A DNA stretch of 46,850 bases from Alkalinema sp. FACHB-956 (GCF_014697025.1 NZ_JACJRC010000035.1:1-46850); one strand, 5' to 3'. Shown: positions 24,560-33,269, counted from the stretch's first letter. Numbers and translations: made by a program. Notes: generated by a model from the letters alone, not told the origin.

Positions 24560-25292
24560 GGTGCCCAGGCTCTGCCTGGGACACCCCATCCCCGAGGCTC
24601 CGGCCTCCCCATCCCGATCGCGCCTACGTCCGATGACAATCCCGCATTTTGGGGCAAGCTAATCGGTAACGGAATGCTGACCATCCTCACCATGGCCCGA
24701 TCGCGCTACCGATTTATTGAACAAGCTCCCCATTTCTTGACCTGTACCGTTGTGAATTGGATTGATTTGTTTAGTCAGCCAGAGTTGGCGCAAATTATCC
24801 TCAACTCATTGGATTTTTTACAACAACAGCAACGGTTGGCGCTCCATGGTTACGTGATTATGGAAAACCATTTGCATTTGATTGCGTCATCCAAAAACTT
24901 ATCCAAAGAAATCGCTTGCTTTAAATCATTTACGGCCCGATCGATTGTGGATTGCCTGGAACAGCGGCGATCGTCTCCGTTGTTGGCGCAATTGCAGGCC
25001 CATAAGCTGCCGCATAAGACGGGTCAGCGGTATCAGGTGTGGCAGGAAGGGTCCCATCCGCAAGCGATCGTTAGTGAGGCGATGCTAGTGCAGAAGTTGG
25101 ACTACCTTCACAATAATCCTCTGCGGCGGGGCTATGTGGATGATCCGGCCCATTGGCGCTATTCCAGCTATCGCAATTATGTTGGGCAGGCGGGGTTGTT
25201 GGCGGTGGAGGTGCTGGGGTGAGTGGGGATCTATGGGTAAGAGTGAGGCGGAGCCTCGGTAGGGTGCGTGTCCCAGGCGGAGCCTGGGCACG
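24560..25292. mobile_element. REP-type mobile unit: RAYT gene between inverted hairpin pairs
   Basis: On the left, CCCAGGC/GCCTGGG (24564-24580) and GAGGC/GCCTC (24594-24607) form two hairpins. On the right the same two appear inverted and in mirror order: GAGGC-GGA-GCCTC (25245-25257) and CCCAGGC-GGA-GCCTGGG (25272-25288). The reverse complement of the right end aligns well with the left end. Between them lies a single RAYT gene. No target duplication is obvious. It separates the two FGE paralogues. Confidence 0.75.
24674..25222 (+). CDS. REP-associated tyrosine transposase (RAYT, IS200-like Y1 family)
   Basis: About 182 residues; family members usually start near the later Met (24692, MARSRYRF). 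HUH motif ENHLHLI (about 71-77) and the KLDYLHNNP segment (Tyr near 143) with PAHWRYSSYRNY mark the IS200-like/RAYT family, which handles single-stranded REP hairpins. It is oriented against the neighbouring conflict genes and carries its own flanking hairpins. It looks intact. Confidence 0.88.
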   Translation: MLTILTMARSRYRFIEQAPHFLTCTVVNWIDLFSQPELAQIILNSLDFLQQQQRLALHGYVIMENHLHLIASSKNLSKEIACFKSFTARSIVDCLEQRRSSPLLAQLQAHKLPHKTGQRYQVWQEGSHPQAIVSEAMLVQKLDYLHNNPLRRGYVDDPAHWRYSSYRNYVGQAGLLAVEVLG

Positions 25293-25296
25293 AGGG

Positions 25297-27975
25297 CTAA
25301 GGGCGAGGGAAGAGCCCTGGGGCTGAACAGACAACACGAAAACTGCCGTTGTTGCCGCGCGCACCCGCAAGATCATTGCTGCGAGAGGCAGAGCGACAAA
25401 CCCTAGGATCGTTGTCCCAGGAGCCGCCGCGCAGTACATATAAATCATCTTCCCCCGCGTTTTGATCCACCCACGCATTACCATCGATAGGCGCACCTTC
25501 GTAGTTGATATGCCAGTGGTCAGCACACCATTCCCAGACATTGCCATGCATGTCGCACAGCCCAAAGGCATTGGCGATACCAAATTGATCGACGGGGGTA
25601 GTTCCTCTTCGGTATTCGCCCTTGGGGCCATCGTTATAGGTGTAGTTGCCGTCGTAATTAGCGAGGTCGGTGGTAATCATCTCCCCAAAGTGGAAAGGAG
25701 TCGTGGTTCCAGCACGGCAGGCATATTCCCACTCTGCTTCGCTGGGCAGGCGGTAGGGACGGCCTGTGTGGGCAGAGAGGCGGGCACAGAACTCGACCGC
25801 GTCGTGCCAGGATACCTTCTCTACAGGGCGGTGATCCCCTTTGAAATGAGCGGGATCGGGGTCGAGTTCCTGCTTGATGGGGGGTAAGCCTGCGACCCAT
25901 CGCCATTGGGATTGGGTAACCGGATAACGTCCCATGAAGAAGCTGGGCACGGTGACCTCGTGTTGTGGACCTTCCCTATCCATCCGCTCAGGTTCATCTT
26001 CTGGGGATCCCATTAGGAACCTACCACCGGGAATTGCCACCATCTCCAGGACAACCTCCGGAGCCAGTTCTTCCACAAAGCGATAGGCTTGCTGGGCTTG
26101 ATTCCAGACAACCCGCTCCCGGCCTTCCTGGCGCAACGTCGCAATGGTGAACTCAAAGGGCATCAGCTCCGGCAACGGGGTTTCTGGTTCTTCTTCTGGT
26201 TCTTCTTCTGGTTCCTCTTCCAGTTCCGCGTCTTCCTCCTCCAACTGCACCCAGGTAAACTCCAGCCGCTGCAACGGCGGAAACTGCACCAACGGCCCTG
26301 GCGGTGGCACCGGAGGCCGCGCTTCCATCGCCCTCACCAACTCCGCATACGCGCCCCCCAACCGCTTCACCGCCTGCTTCGTCACTGTGGCAAACTTCAC
26401 CAAATCCGCCACATCCCCCCCTTGCAACTCCCGCTCCAACCGCAACAACGCCGTAAAACTGTAGAGACTCCGCCCAATCTTTTGCCCCACATACTGCGAC
26501 ACCCGATCGAGCAACTGTTCCGCCTCCCCCGGATCAGCCAAATCCAGCAACCGTTCCCGCACCCCCGCCACGAATTCATAGGCGGGTTCCGTTGCCTGCT
26601 CTGCCGCCGCTGCCCCAGCCTCCTGCCGAATCAACCCACTCATAAACACTTCCGCCAAATGCAACGGCGTAGACTCCCGCAGCATCGTCGCCTGAATCAA
26701 ATAAATAATCGGCAACTGCACCGGAACGATCGCCATCAAGATCGCCAACCGCCGCGCCAATAACGACGCCGTTGTATTAAATCGATCGACCAACTGCTCC
26801 GCCGTCCAATCCCCCGCAGGCGTCGCTTCCGTCTGCACCCAGTCCTTCCAGCCCTCATCAAACCAAACCCCCGCCACCCGCTGCTCCCCAAACCCCGCCA
26901 CCATCTTGGCCCACAACCCCAAAGACCCCGGCTCCAACGTCACGATCGGCAGCTTCAAACCGCGATCGGTCTGGCTATCAGACCAAACCGGCACCTCATG
27001 CAACAGCAACTCACGATTGGCGGCCCCCGGCGTCAGACTGCTCAGCTTCACCGCCACCCCCGATCGCAGCGCCGTCCTGCCCCACAACCGTCCCGGCAAG
27101 AACTGCATAATCGCGATCGGCCCCCGCAGCGCCCACAGCTCTAAACACGCCTCCTGGATCACGCCCTGCTGCCATGCCTCCGAAACACAATCACTCAGCA
27201 CCAAAATCAACCGTCGCCCCGCCGGATCAATCAATTCCTTCAGGCTACGAGGCTTCTGTGGACGGGATCCAGGCAGATGGGTAAATAACTGCACCACATT
27301 CGTCGTCCCATTCGCCGCTTTGGTTTGTTCTTTAGCAGTCTGCGATGCCGTATCTTGGACAACCTTGAGATGCCACACATTCACCGATCGAAACGCACCT
27401 TGATGTTCCAGTAATTGCTTAAACGATTGCAGCGTATCCTGCCAAATAAAACTAGAGGGCGTGTATTCCATCACCAGCGCCACTTCCAACCAATTTTCCG
27501 GCTCCGGCTGCACCACCGTCATACAGAACTGCTGTTCCGCCGTTTGTTCCGCCGTTGCCTCCTCATCTAGCACCCGCCGCCGATAGGAATCTACCCTGCG
27601 CCGTAAGGGCCGCAACGATCGCCCGATCGCGAGGGTTTGCCGCAACGCTGGAGCCGTCGGCGTCTTAAACGGGAGTCCTGGAGCCGCTGGATTTGACTGA
27701 TTGGGCTGATTGGGGCTTTGGGCAGGCTGTCCTTGGGCATACAACCCCAGTTCCGGCGGGGGTTGCGGGGGTGACGCTTCTCCTGTCACCGTTTCCGTCC
27801 GAATCTTGGGTGTAGCAGCGGCCTCCGTCGATCGATCTGCGCGATCGGATTGGCCCTCAACATACCGCGCCAACCACAGCGCATCCGCAATATTTTCCGC
27901 ATCCCAATCAATTTGGGCGTGGCGCAGCCGAGCAATCAACTGCTCAAAAACGGATCGATCGGGCTGCTGGGTCAT
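25297..27975 (-). CDS. SAV_2336 N-terminal/vWA-like-FGE fusion, DGR-type variable protein B
   Basis: An 892-residue protein. The N-terminus (FEQLIARLRHAQIDWDAENI) and the LRPLRRRVDSYRRRVLDEEATAE stretch identify the SAV_2336 family. Residues about 155-345 look like a degenerate vWA domain (WLEVALVMEYTPSS, RLILVLSDCVSEAW). A helical part follows, then an acidic EEEPEEEP linker (about 597-620) and an FGE/lectin-like domain (about 640-892). The start overlaps the MoxR stop as ATGA, so it is co-translated with the ATPase. Its last 25-codon window differs from that of protein A in the DGR pattern. In VMAP ternary systems this component links ATPase signalling to recognition; here recognition would be through the diversified FGE domain. 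Confidence 0.87.
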   Translation of the reverse strand: MTQQPDRSVFEQLIARLRHAQIDWDAENIADALWLARYVEGQSDRADRSTEAAATPKIRTETVTGEASPPQPPPELGLYAQGQPAQSPNQPNQSNPAAPGLPFKTPTAPALRQTLAIGRSLRPLRRRVDSYRRRVLDEEATAEQTAEQQFCMTVVQPEPENWLEVALVMEYTPSSFIWQDTLQSFKQLLEHQGAFRSVNVWHLKVVQDTASQTAKEQTKAANGTTNVVQLFTHLPGSRPQKPRSLKELIDPAGRRLILVLSDCVSEAWQQGVIQEACLELWALRGPIAIMQFLPGRLWGRTALRSGVAVKLSSLTPGAANRELLLHEVPVWSDSQTDRGLKLPIVTLEPGSLGLWAKMVAGFGEQRVAGVWFDEGWKDWVQTEATPAGDWTAEQLVDRFNTTASLLARRLAILMAIVPVQLPIIYLIQATMLRESTPLHLAEVFMSGLIRQEAGAAAAEQATEPAYEFVAGVRERLLDLADPGEAEQLLDRVSQYVGQKIGRSLYSFTALLRLERELQGGDVADLVKFATVTKQAVKRLGGAYAELVRAMEARPPVPPPGPLVQFPPLQRLEFTWVQLEEEDAELEEEPEEEPEEEPETPLPELMPFEFTIATLRQEGRERVVWNQAQQAYRFVEELAPEVVLEMVAIPGGRFLMGSPEDEPERMDREGPQHEVTVPSFFMGRYPVTQSQWRWVAGLPPIKQELDPDPAHFKGDHRPVEKVSWHDAVEFCARLSAHTGRPYRLPSEAEWEYACRAGTTTPFHFGEMITTDLANYDGNYTYNDGPKGEYRRGTTPVDQFGIANAFGLCDMHGNVWEWCADHWHINYEGAPIDGNAWVDQNAGEDDLYVLRGGSWDNDPRVCRSASRSNDLAGARGNNGSFRVVCSAPGLFPRP
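25342..25416 (-). other. Variable region (VR) of FGE protein B
   Basis: This is the equivalent of 23386-23460. Several variable codons here are AAC or AAT, so B may lie closer to the template than A. The flanking bases (GTACTGCGCGGCGGCTCC on one side and TTTCGTGTTGTCTGTTCAGC on the other, coding strand) match exactly between A and B. Confidence 0.75.
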
Positions 27976-29060
27976 TCTGCACCTGGGCCAGATAATGATT
28001 TCAGCAATCCGTTCAGCAATCGATCGCGCAATTTATCCCGCGCTTCTTCCGTGGGTATGTCTTTTTGCAACAGTAAATAGATTGCATTCAGCAACTGATC
28101 CGTTGCCACTTCTTGACCCGCTTTATCCCGGATGTCCAGAAACTTCTTAATAATCGATTCTGCATCTTGCAACACGCTAGGAAACGACTGTTTTAAATGC
28201 GCTTCCACAATGCGAGCTAGCTCTTTTTCATCCGGTTCTCGCATGGCAAGACGAATACAACGCCGCAAAAACGGAGGCGGAAACTCCCGTTCTCCGTTAC
28301 TGGTTAAGATCACAAAGGGAAATGTTGTACATTGCACATGACCGGCTTCAATCTCAACCTGGAGGGGTTGATTGTCGCCTTCGCTGGTATAGGCCGTATT
28401 GATCCGCACCCGAGGGGCTACTTCCTTAATGCGCTCTAGCTCTGAAATCCGAAATCGTCCTTCCTCAAAGACGTGCAGCAGATCATTCGGCAAATCAATA
28501 TCGCTTTTATCAATTTCATCAATCAACAAAATCCTCGGCTGCTTCGGCGAACCGGTGGGCAAAAGCGCTGTCCCCAACGGCCCCAAGCGAATGTACTTGC
28601 CGATGTCTTCCACGGAATTTCGTGTTTTCGTTCCTGTTTTCGGTTTCTGCTGGGAATCCTGCAACCGCCCGATCGCATCGTAGCTATAGAGGCCATCTTT
28701 GAGCGTGGTGCGCGTCGTAATCGGCCAGTATAGCACTTCCCCCAGTTTCAACTCATTAGCCACTGCATAGGCCAGCGAAGTTTTGCCCGTGCCCGGTTTG
28801 CCCGTAATCAGCAACGGTCGCCGCAGATATAACGCCGCATTGACCATCTCAATCTCTTCCGGTCGCGGTTGAAAGGTTGCGCCCTTGTGTTGCTGCCGCG
28901 TCGCCTCATCCTGAAAAACGCGCCAACTGGGCGGATCGGGCAATCGCTCTAGCCCATCATGGGGAATCCCCGTGCCTTGAAAGATTTTCCAAGTCGCACC
29001 CGTTTCTCCCGCAGCAGCACTGGGGTTTTCTAAAGGCTGACGATCGTCGGTTCCAGTCAT
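27972..29060 (-). CDS. MoxR-type AAA+ ATPase of the VMAP conflict operon
   Basis: A 362-residue protein. Walker A is ITGKPGTGKTS (GKPGTGKT at 87-94), Walker B ILLIDEIDK (176-184) and sensor 1 VILTSNGEREFPPPFLRR (about 238-255), with conserved arginines that fit the finger positions. MoxR ATPases remodel or activate vWA-domain partners. It is followed by the SAV_2336-FGE gene in an ATGA overlap and preceded by the trypsin-VMAP gene six bases away. This order is the core of the vWA-MoxR-VMAP conflict systems. Confidence 0.9.
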   Translation of the reverse strand: MTGTDDRQPLENPSAAAGETGATWKIFQGTGIPHDGLERLPDPPSWRVFQDEATRQQHKGATFQPRPEEIEMVNAALYLRRPLLITGKPGTGKTSLAYAVANELKLGEVLYWPITTRTTLKDGLYSYDAIGRLQDSQQKPKTGTKTRNSVEDIGKYIRLGPLGTALLPTGSPKQPRILLIDEIDKSDIDLPNDLLHVFEEGRFRISELERIKEVAPRVRINTAYTSEGDNQPLQVEIEAGHVQCTTFPFVILTSNGEREFPPPFLRRCIRLAMREPDEKELARIVEAHLKQSFPSVLQDAESIIKKFLDIRDKAGQEVATDQLLNAIYLLLQKDIPTEEARDKLRDRLLNGLLKSLSGPGAE

Positions 29061-29066
29061 AGCGAG

Positions 29067-30974
29067 CTATTGGGAAGAAGGATGTTGATAAGGACTTTTA
29101 CTGGTGGGTGGCACTCGCTTAGGATTTTCCCACACAAACGCGAGGTGATGCCCCAATTCAAGGGATTGTGCGATGTTTTCCAGGTCATCATCGCGTTCCA
29201 ATGCTTCTCGACGGATCGTGGTTACGCGATCGAGGAGTTTGCCTAACAGGATACTCCGACAGTTGCCGGGTAGATGATTGCTAGAACAAGGCTGATGTAA
29301 ACAGCAGCCAGACGGCCCTGGCTCATCACCGGTTTCACCTAAGCAGCCCAAAACCTGTTGGCAAAACTGGTGCCCCCAAGCCTGATTGGGATGGTCTTTA
29401 CGAACCCATAGCGCGATCGGGGTTCCCGTCCCAATCAAAACGCCTAACTCTTTCTCATCAGCGCTTGGCGGATAGGGTAATAGCAGTCCCAGCTTTTCAT
29501 TCGGTTTGAGTTCCCGCTGCATTTGCTTGAGATTCTCGCTTCCTGTCACGAAGGCTGGCCCTGTCTGGAGACTCAGCGATGTCTCAAGCTGTTGCCACTT
29601 GGCTGCCCATGTGCCAAGAAATCGAGGGGATTCTAAGCGATCCTGCGATCGTAAGGAAACCCGATAACTGGCCACTAGTGCTTCCGGGATGGCAAAATCG
29701 CAGGGAATGGGCTGCTGTTCAATGCGCTGATTCATTAACACCATGGGTAGGAGAAGCTCAATCGTCAGCGCTCGCAAATCAACCCGTGCCCCCACCTGAT
29801 CGAGGTAGTCGGCAAATAAACTGGGAAGTTGGCGATCGGGAATTCCAGTTTCAGGATCGAGATTCTCATCCTCCGGGGTCTGTCTGAGGTTTTGGAACGT
29901 CAGGGCCTCGGAGCCTTGTCCTGTTGTTGCATCATATTGGTTAAAATCACGAATAAACCAAGCATTGACGGTGTAATGCTTCTCCTGGCTCTCATGGGCT
30001 TTGACACTAATCAATAAACCAGGATATTTGGATTTAACCGATTGACGATTGAGCTTTTGGTTTTGCTGATCCTGGAGCTTTGTTCGCAGTGTATTTAAAT
30101 TCTGGGTATAGCGTTGTGCCCACTGTTCCAACCGCGTTCTGACGTTATCTGATAGAGCTTGATTCAGCAAACAAGCTGCAAACTGCACCAGCATGGGTTC
30201 CTCAATCTCGCCGTCTGCCATCCCAGCCAAATCGTCTAATCGTGCCGATAGTGCTGTTTGGTAGGGAGAAGGAGTTCCCTCGCGACGGCAAACTTCGTAG
30301 GCAATTTGAATCTGCTCCGTCAAGCTGTTGTGTTCCGGTTCAAGTAAATCCAGTAGGGTTCGCTTCTGGATCAATTTCAGGGGCTTATTCAGCTTCTGCG
30401 TCGGAATCATGAACCCGACCTTAGCGGCTTCTCGCCTTTTGTCCCGCGCTACAATCATGCCCACAAAGGCGCTGACCGATGGACACCACACTGGCGCACC
30501 ACTAAACCCTTCCTCAACCGCTAATCCAGGTTGCTTTGTATCCTCGATCTGTTCCCAATCCCCAGGGGCGATCGTGCCTCGACTTTCTGCGATTAAATTG
30601 CGTCCCGCCTGATCCCCCTTTGGGAAGCCAAACGCCTGAAGTCCCACCGGACTCTCCGTTCTGATAAATGTCTCCAAGCCGATCGGTGGGATAGCTAGAA
30701 CGGTGTCCAACCGTAAAACCGCATAATCACTCCCATAGTCTCCCTGCAACTCGTGCCCAATGACCTCTGCTGTGTAAAGTTGCTCACCAGGGCTGAAGGG
30801 AAATGCCAGCGATAGGGTCGAGCCGATCGGGTTGTCTTGAGGGACCCCACAGGCATTCACAACGTGGGCACAGGTCAACACGTAGCGATCGGCCACCAAA
30901 AAGCCAACGCCAACCACTTGGTTCAGCGCTGAATAAATTCGAGCGATCGCCTTTTTTCCGTCTTCAAACGTCAT
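29067..30974 (-). CDS. Trypsin-like protease-VMAP protein
   Basis: A 635-residue protein. Residues 1-190 are a trypsin-like serine protease with the complete triad: TCAHVV (His37), DYAVLRLD (Asp83) and GFSGAP (Ser158). Residues about 225-300 are a helical linker. The rest matches the VMAP C-terminal module, including a repeated LLLP-type strand pattern and a Cys-rich stretch (CCLHQPC). The frame is open to 31007, but ATG 30974 forms an ATGA overlap with the Trypco1 stop, so I use it. Proposed role: central adaptor carrying a protease effector, gated by MoxR and the sensor subunits. Confidence 0.85.
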   Translation of the reverse strand: MTFEDGKKAIARIYSALNQVVGVGFLVADRYVLTCAHVVNACGVPQDNPIGSTLSLAFPFSPGEQLYTAEVIGHELQGDYGSDYAVLRLDTVLAIPPIGLETFIRTESPVGLQAFGFPKGDQAGRNLIAESRGTIAPGDWEQIEDTKQPGLAVEEGFSGAPVWCPSVSAFVGMIVARDKRREAAKVGFMIPTQKLNKPLKLIQKRTLLDLLEPEHNSLTEQIQIAYEVCRREGTPSPYQTALSARLDDLAGMADGEIEEPMLVQFAACLLNQALSDNVRTRLEQWAQRYTQNLNTLRTKLQDQQNQKLNRQSVKSKYPGLLISVKAHESQEKHYTVNAWFIRDFNQYDATTGQGSEALTFQNLRQTPEDENLDPETGIPDRQLPSLFADYLDQVGARVDLRALTIELLLPMVLMNQRIEQQPIPCDFAIPEALVASYRVSLRSQDRLESPRFLGTWAAKWQQLETSLSLQTGPAFVTGSENLKQMQRELKPNEKLGLLLPYPPSADEKELGVLIGTGTPIALWVRKDHPNQAWGHQFCQQVLGCLGETGDEPGPSGCCLHQPCSSNHLPGNCRSILLGKLLDRVTTIRREALERDDDLENIAQSLELGHHLAFVWENPKRVPPTSKSPYQHPSSQ

Positions 30975-31333
30975 GCTGATTTTCCAGCCGTCTGGCTCTG
31001 ATTCCACTTCAGTTTGACTTCAAAGGTCACTTCTCCCCCTACGGAGCTAATGATAGCCCCTGCTTCAGCACTGAGTTTTAACCCAAACGTCACCTCAATT
31101 TCATCGGCAGGCGTGGTCATCCCAGATCTCAACTTGTTCAGTACCGTCGAAGCTACCGGCTTGACTCGATCCAAGGCTTGCTCTAAAGACACTTGCGCCT
31201 GATACACCAGTTTTCCAGTACTGACCGAAGCCACGGGTTGAATAGCACTCCCTTCCGGTTCGTCCACTTCCACCAGGACTGAGGAACCGTCTTCGAGGGT
31301 AAACTGGGCGATCGCTTTTTCCATGGGAGTCAT
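30971..31333 (-). CDS. Trypsin-co-occurring domain 1 (Trypco1) protein
   Basis: A 120-residue beta-rich protein. The FGLKLSAEAGAIISSVGGEV segment is typical of the Trypco1 family, which is found beside trypsin-like conflict proteins. It is the first gene of the operon; its stop overlaps the protease-VMAP start as ATGA. An alternative start is Met4. It is likely a small regulator, pseudosubstrate or sensor of the protease; the exact role is unknown for the family as far as I know. Confidence 0.8.
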   Translation of the reverse strand: MTPMEKAIAQFTLEDGSSVLVEVDEPEGSAIQPVASVSTGKLVYQAQVSLEQALDRVKPVASTVLNKLRSGMTTPADEIEVTFGLKLSAEAGAIISSVGGEVTFEVKLKWNQSQTAGKSA

Positions 31334-31417
31334 TCCGTAGGCTGACTAATATTCCTTCACCACTATCAACTATAGTTCCGCAGAATTGACAAGCCTTCTG
31401 ATGGTTTCTGGCTGTGG

Positions 31418-31840
31418 CTAATCGCTGTCGGCTTGTTCGGCCAGTTCTGAAACGACACTGTTAATCTCTGTTTCTAATTGCTCGATCGTCGGTAGTTGGT
31501 CTTCCAACTGCTTCGGCAAGCGATGGGTCGAAATCGCGATCGGTTAATTGACATTTCTAAGGGCGTACTCAGAGATCGTTTTCTTCTTGTCTCGGCATAG
31601 GATGATCCCGATCGTCGGGTTATCGCTAGGATGCCGCAGCAAATCATCGATCGCCGCCACATAGAAATTCATCTTGCCGGAATACTCCGGTTTGAAATCC
31701 GTCATCTTCAGATCGATCGCCACATAACACCGTAGTTTGAGGTGATAGAAGAGCAGATCAACAAAAAATCACGGATATGGGTAATGAGTGCGGTTTCTAA
31801 ATCCCGTTCCAGAGCATCTTTGCCCAGCGATAGTTGCTAA
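31418..31840 (-). pseudogene. Broken DUF1016/YhcG-type PD-(D/E)XK nuclease
   Basis: The minus strand reads as a YhcG-like nuclease: LSLGKDALERDLETALITHIRDFL, then DLLFYHLKLRCYVAIDLK, EYSGKMNFY, DDLLRHPSDNPTIGI and the usual C-terminal LPTIEQLE. Between the first two blocks about 25 residues of the family are missing, with a frame change. Later an in-frame TAA replaces the residue before PIAIS. The N-terminal domain is absent. It is therefore a decayed relic. The rest of the gap up to 31960 holds nothing I recognise beyond the toxin-antitoxin promoter region. Confidence 0.75.
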
Positions 31841-31960
31841 AGTGTCACCAGACATAGAAGAATCGGCCCTCCTCCCAACCACAACTTTCGCAGAGATTTC
31901 CCGATCGCATATAAATACAGCCTAGAATAAAGCATCGAATTCGACTCCGAATTAAGTGCT

Positions 31961-32305
31961 ATGATTCCTCTGCAAAATATTCAGTCCCTGACCGACTTCA
32001 AGCGCAATGCCAGCAATTATGTAGAGCAGGTGCAATCAACCCATACCCCACTCATCCTCACCGTCAATGGCAAAGCAGCAGTGGTGGTGCAAGATGCAAC
32101 ATCCTTCCAGGCTCAGGTCGATCGCCTGCAAGCCCTAGAAGCAGAATTACAGGAACTCAAGCGAGTGGCCCTCCGGCAGGATCTGGCAGTGGGGCTACAA
32201 CAGCTTCAGCAAGGGCAAACCACTGAATATACCGAAGCAACGTTGCATCAACTCTTTGATGACATCAAGATGCAAGGTAGATCGGAGCTAGGTCGATCGG
32301 TATGA
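31961..32305 (+). CDS. Phd/YefM-type antitoxin
   Basis: A 114-residue protein. The N-terminal domain (LTDFKRNASNYVEQVQSTHTP, LILTVNGKAAVVVQD) is the Phd/YefM DNA-binding fold, and the helical tail would wrap the toxin. It overlaps the toxin gene as ATGA. The pair should repress its own promoter and stabilise the plasmid. Confidence 0.85.
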   Translation: MIPLQNIQSLTDFKRNASNYVEQVQSTHTPLILTVNGKAAVVVQDATSFQAQVDRLQALEAELQELKRVALRQDLAVGLQQLQQGQTTEYTEATLHQLFDDIKMQGRSELGRSV

Positions 32306-32607
32306 GGGTTGAGTTGCGATTGACGGAGCAAGCTCAACAAGACTTGCGGGATATTTGGCGGGGCTGGGCGGAATATAGCGGGTTAGAGCTTGCCGATCGT
32401 CGTTTGGATGAAATTGAAACAAAGTTTCGCCTACTCTTGCAGTTTCCCAATGCAGGGCGTATTCGGGATGAGCTTCAACCCGGCATCAGAAGCTATCCAG
32501 CGGGAGAAGTGGTGATTTTCTATCGTGTGGCAGCATCTGTCCTGGAAGTTGTGAGGGTACTGCATGGCAGACGGGATGTGGAAGCCGTCTTGCAGGAAGA
32601 GAGCTAA
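32302..32607 (+). CDS. ParE/RelE-superfamily toxin
   Basis: A 101-residue protein. LTEQAQQDLRDIWRGWAE, RLDEIETKFRLLLQFPNAGRIRDEL, SYPAGEVVIFYRV and VVRVLHGRRDVE follow the ParE/RelE fold, and the final RVLHGRRD is the usual C-terminal motif. ParE members target gyrase and RelE members cut ribosome-bound mRNA; the sequence looks more like ParE. It is translated with the antitoxin. Confidence 0.85.
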   Translation: MRVELRLTEQAQQDLRDIWRGWAEYSGLELADRRLDEIETKFRLLLQFPNAGRIRDELQPGIRSYPAGEVVIFYRVAASVLEVVRVLHGRRDVEAVLQEES

Positions 32608-32664
32608 ATCCCGATCTCTGTTTGGCAATGGGTTGCCAAATCGTAAAGGTGATATGCAGCCAAC

Positions 32665-32892
32665 CTAGCTGGCTTTGCGTTCCATCCCAAAGGCAACCAG
32701 GGGACGACAATCCGTGAAACTCACCGCATCCTCATCCAGGAAACTCGCGATCGCCATCTCGATCACCGCCTCGATCGGGTAGTCCATTTCCGCAGCATAG
32801 GCAATGAGTGCCGCCTTAATTTTTTCCGGGACTGCCTCCAGAACAGTCTGAGCAGCCGTTGCAGAAAAATGATCCGTGTGGGTGTTTTGCAT
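32665..32892 (-). CDS. Small hypothetical protein, RHH/antitoxin-like
   Basis: A 75-residue protein. VPEKIKAALIAYAAEMDYPIEAVIEMAIASFLDED resembles the two-helix part of small RHH or antitoxin-like proteins in cyanobacteria. It sits five bases downstream of the GIY-YIG gene, so the two may be one unit. No toxin partner is obvious. Confidence 0.55.
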   Translation of the reverse strand: MQNTHTDHFSATAAQTVLEAVPEKIKAALIAYAAEMDYPIEAVIEMAIASFLDEDAVSFTDCRPLVAFGMERKAS

Positions 32893-32897
32893 AGGGA

Positions 32898-33269
32898 TTA
32901 ATCCTCTAGCTGCCTGATAACGATGTTATAGCTTGGGCGAGAAAGCTGAATCATCGTCGCTTCAATATCCAGCATATTCTGCCAAGCCCGAAACCTGAGA
33001 ATATCTGCCACGACTCGAACATCATCCGGGTCTAAGCGATCGATAAAGGCCCAGGCCAGGGCTTTATGGCCAGAGCGTAACCGGCGCTGGATATTGGTGG
33101 CTTTACCGATGTAGAGCAAGCCGTCCGTTCGATGCCGAAAGCCATAAATCCCGGTACGAGCTGGCACCGTTTCAAACTGACGAGTCAGAACGTGGCAAGT
33201 ATCGAAGGGAACCGATTGAAAGCGATCGAGGATTCGTTCAGCTTCCTCTCGCACAAAATTAATCGACAC
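32898..33269 (-). CDS. GIY-YIG nuclease-domain protein
   Basis: A 123-residue protein. GIYGFRHRTDGLLYIGKATNIQRRLRSGH is the GIY-YIG motif with the catalytic Arg, and a later Glu (DIEATMIQ) fits the metal-binding position. The remaining sequence is short, so this is a minimal single-domain member. Stand-alone GIY-YIG proteins cut or nick DNA; the role here is unknown. Confidence 0.8.
   Translation of the reverse strand: MSINFVREEAERILDRFQSVPFDTCHVLTRQFETVPARTGIYGFRHRTDGLLYIGKATNIQRRLRSGHKALAWAFIDRLDPDDVRVVADILRFRAWQNMLDIEATMIQLSRPSYNIVIRQLED

Noticed and set aside
24674-25222. The gene between the FGE paralogues as a DGR reverse transcriptase
   Set aside because: The HLHLI motif and the Tyr in YLHNNP identify a RAYT/IS200-like transposase; there is no YxDD-type RT motif.
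31474-31662. A 62-codon minus-strand frame in the nuclease relic
   Set aside because: It is a shadow; the adjacent frame reads clearly as DUF1016/YhcG sequence.
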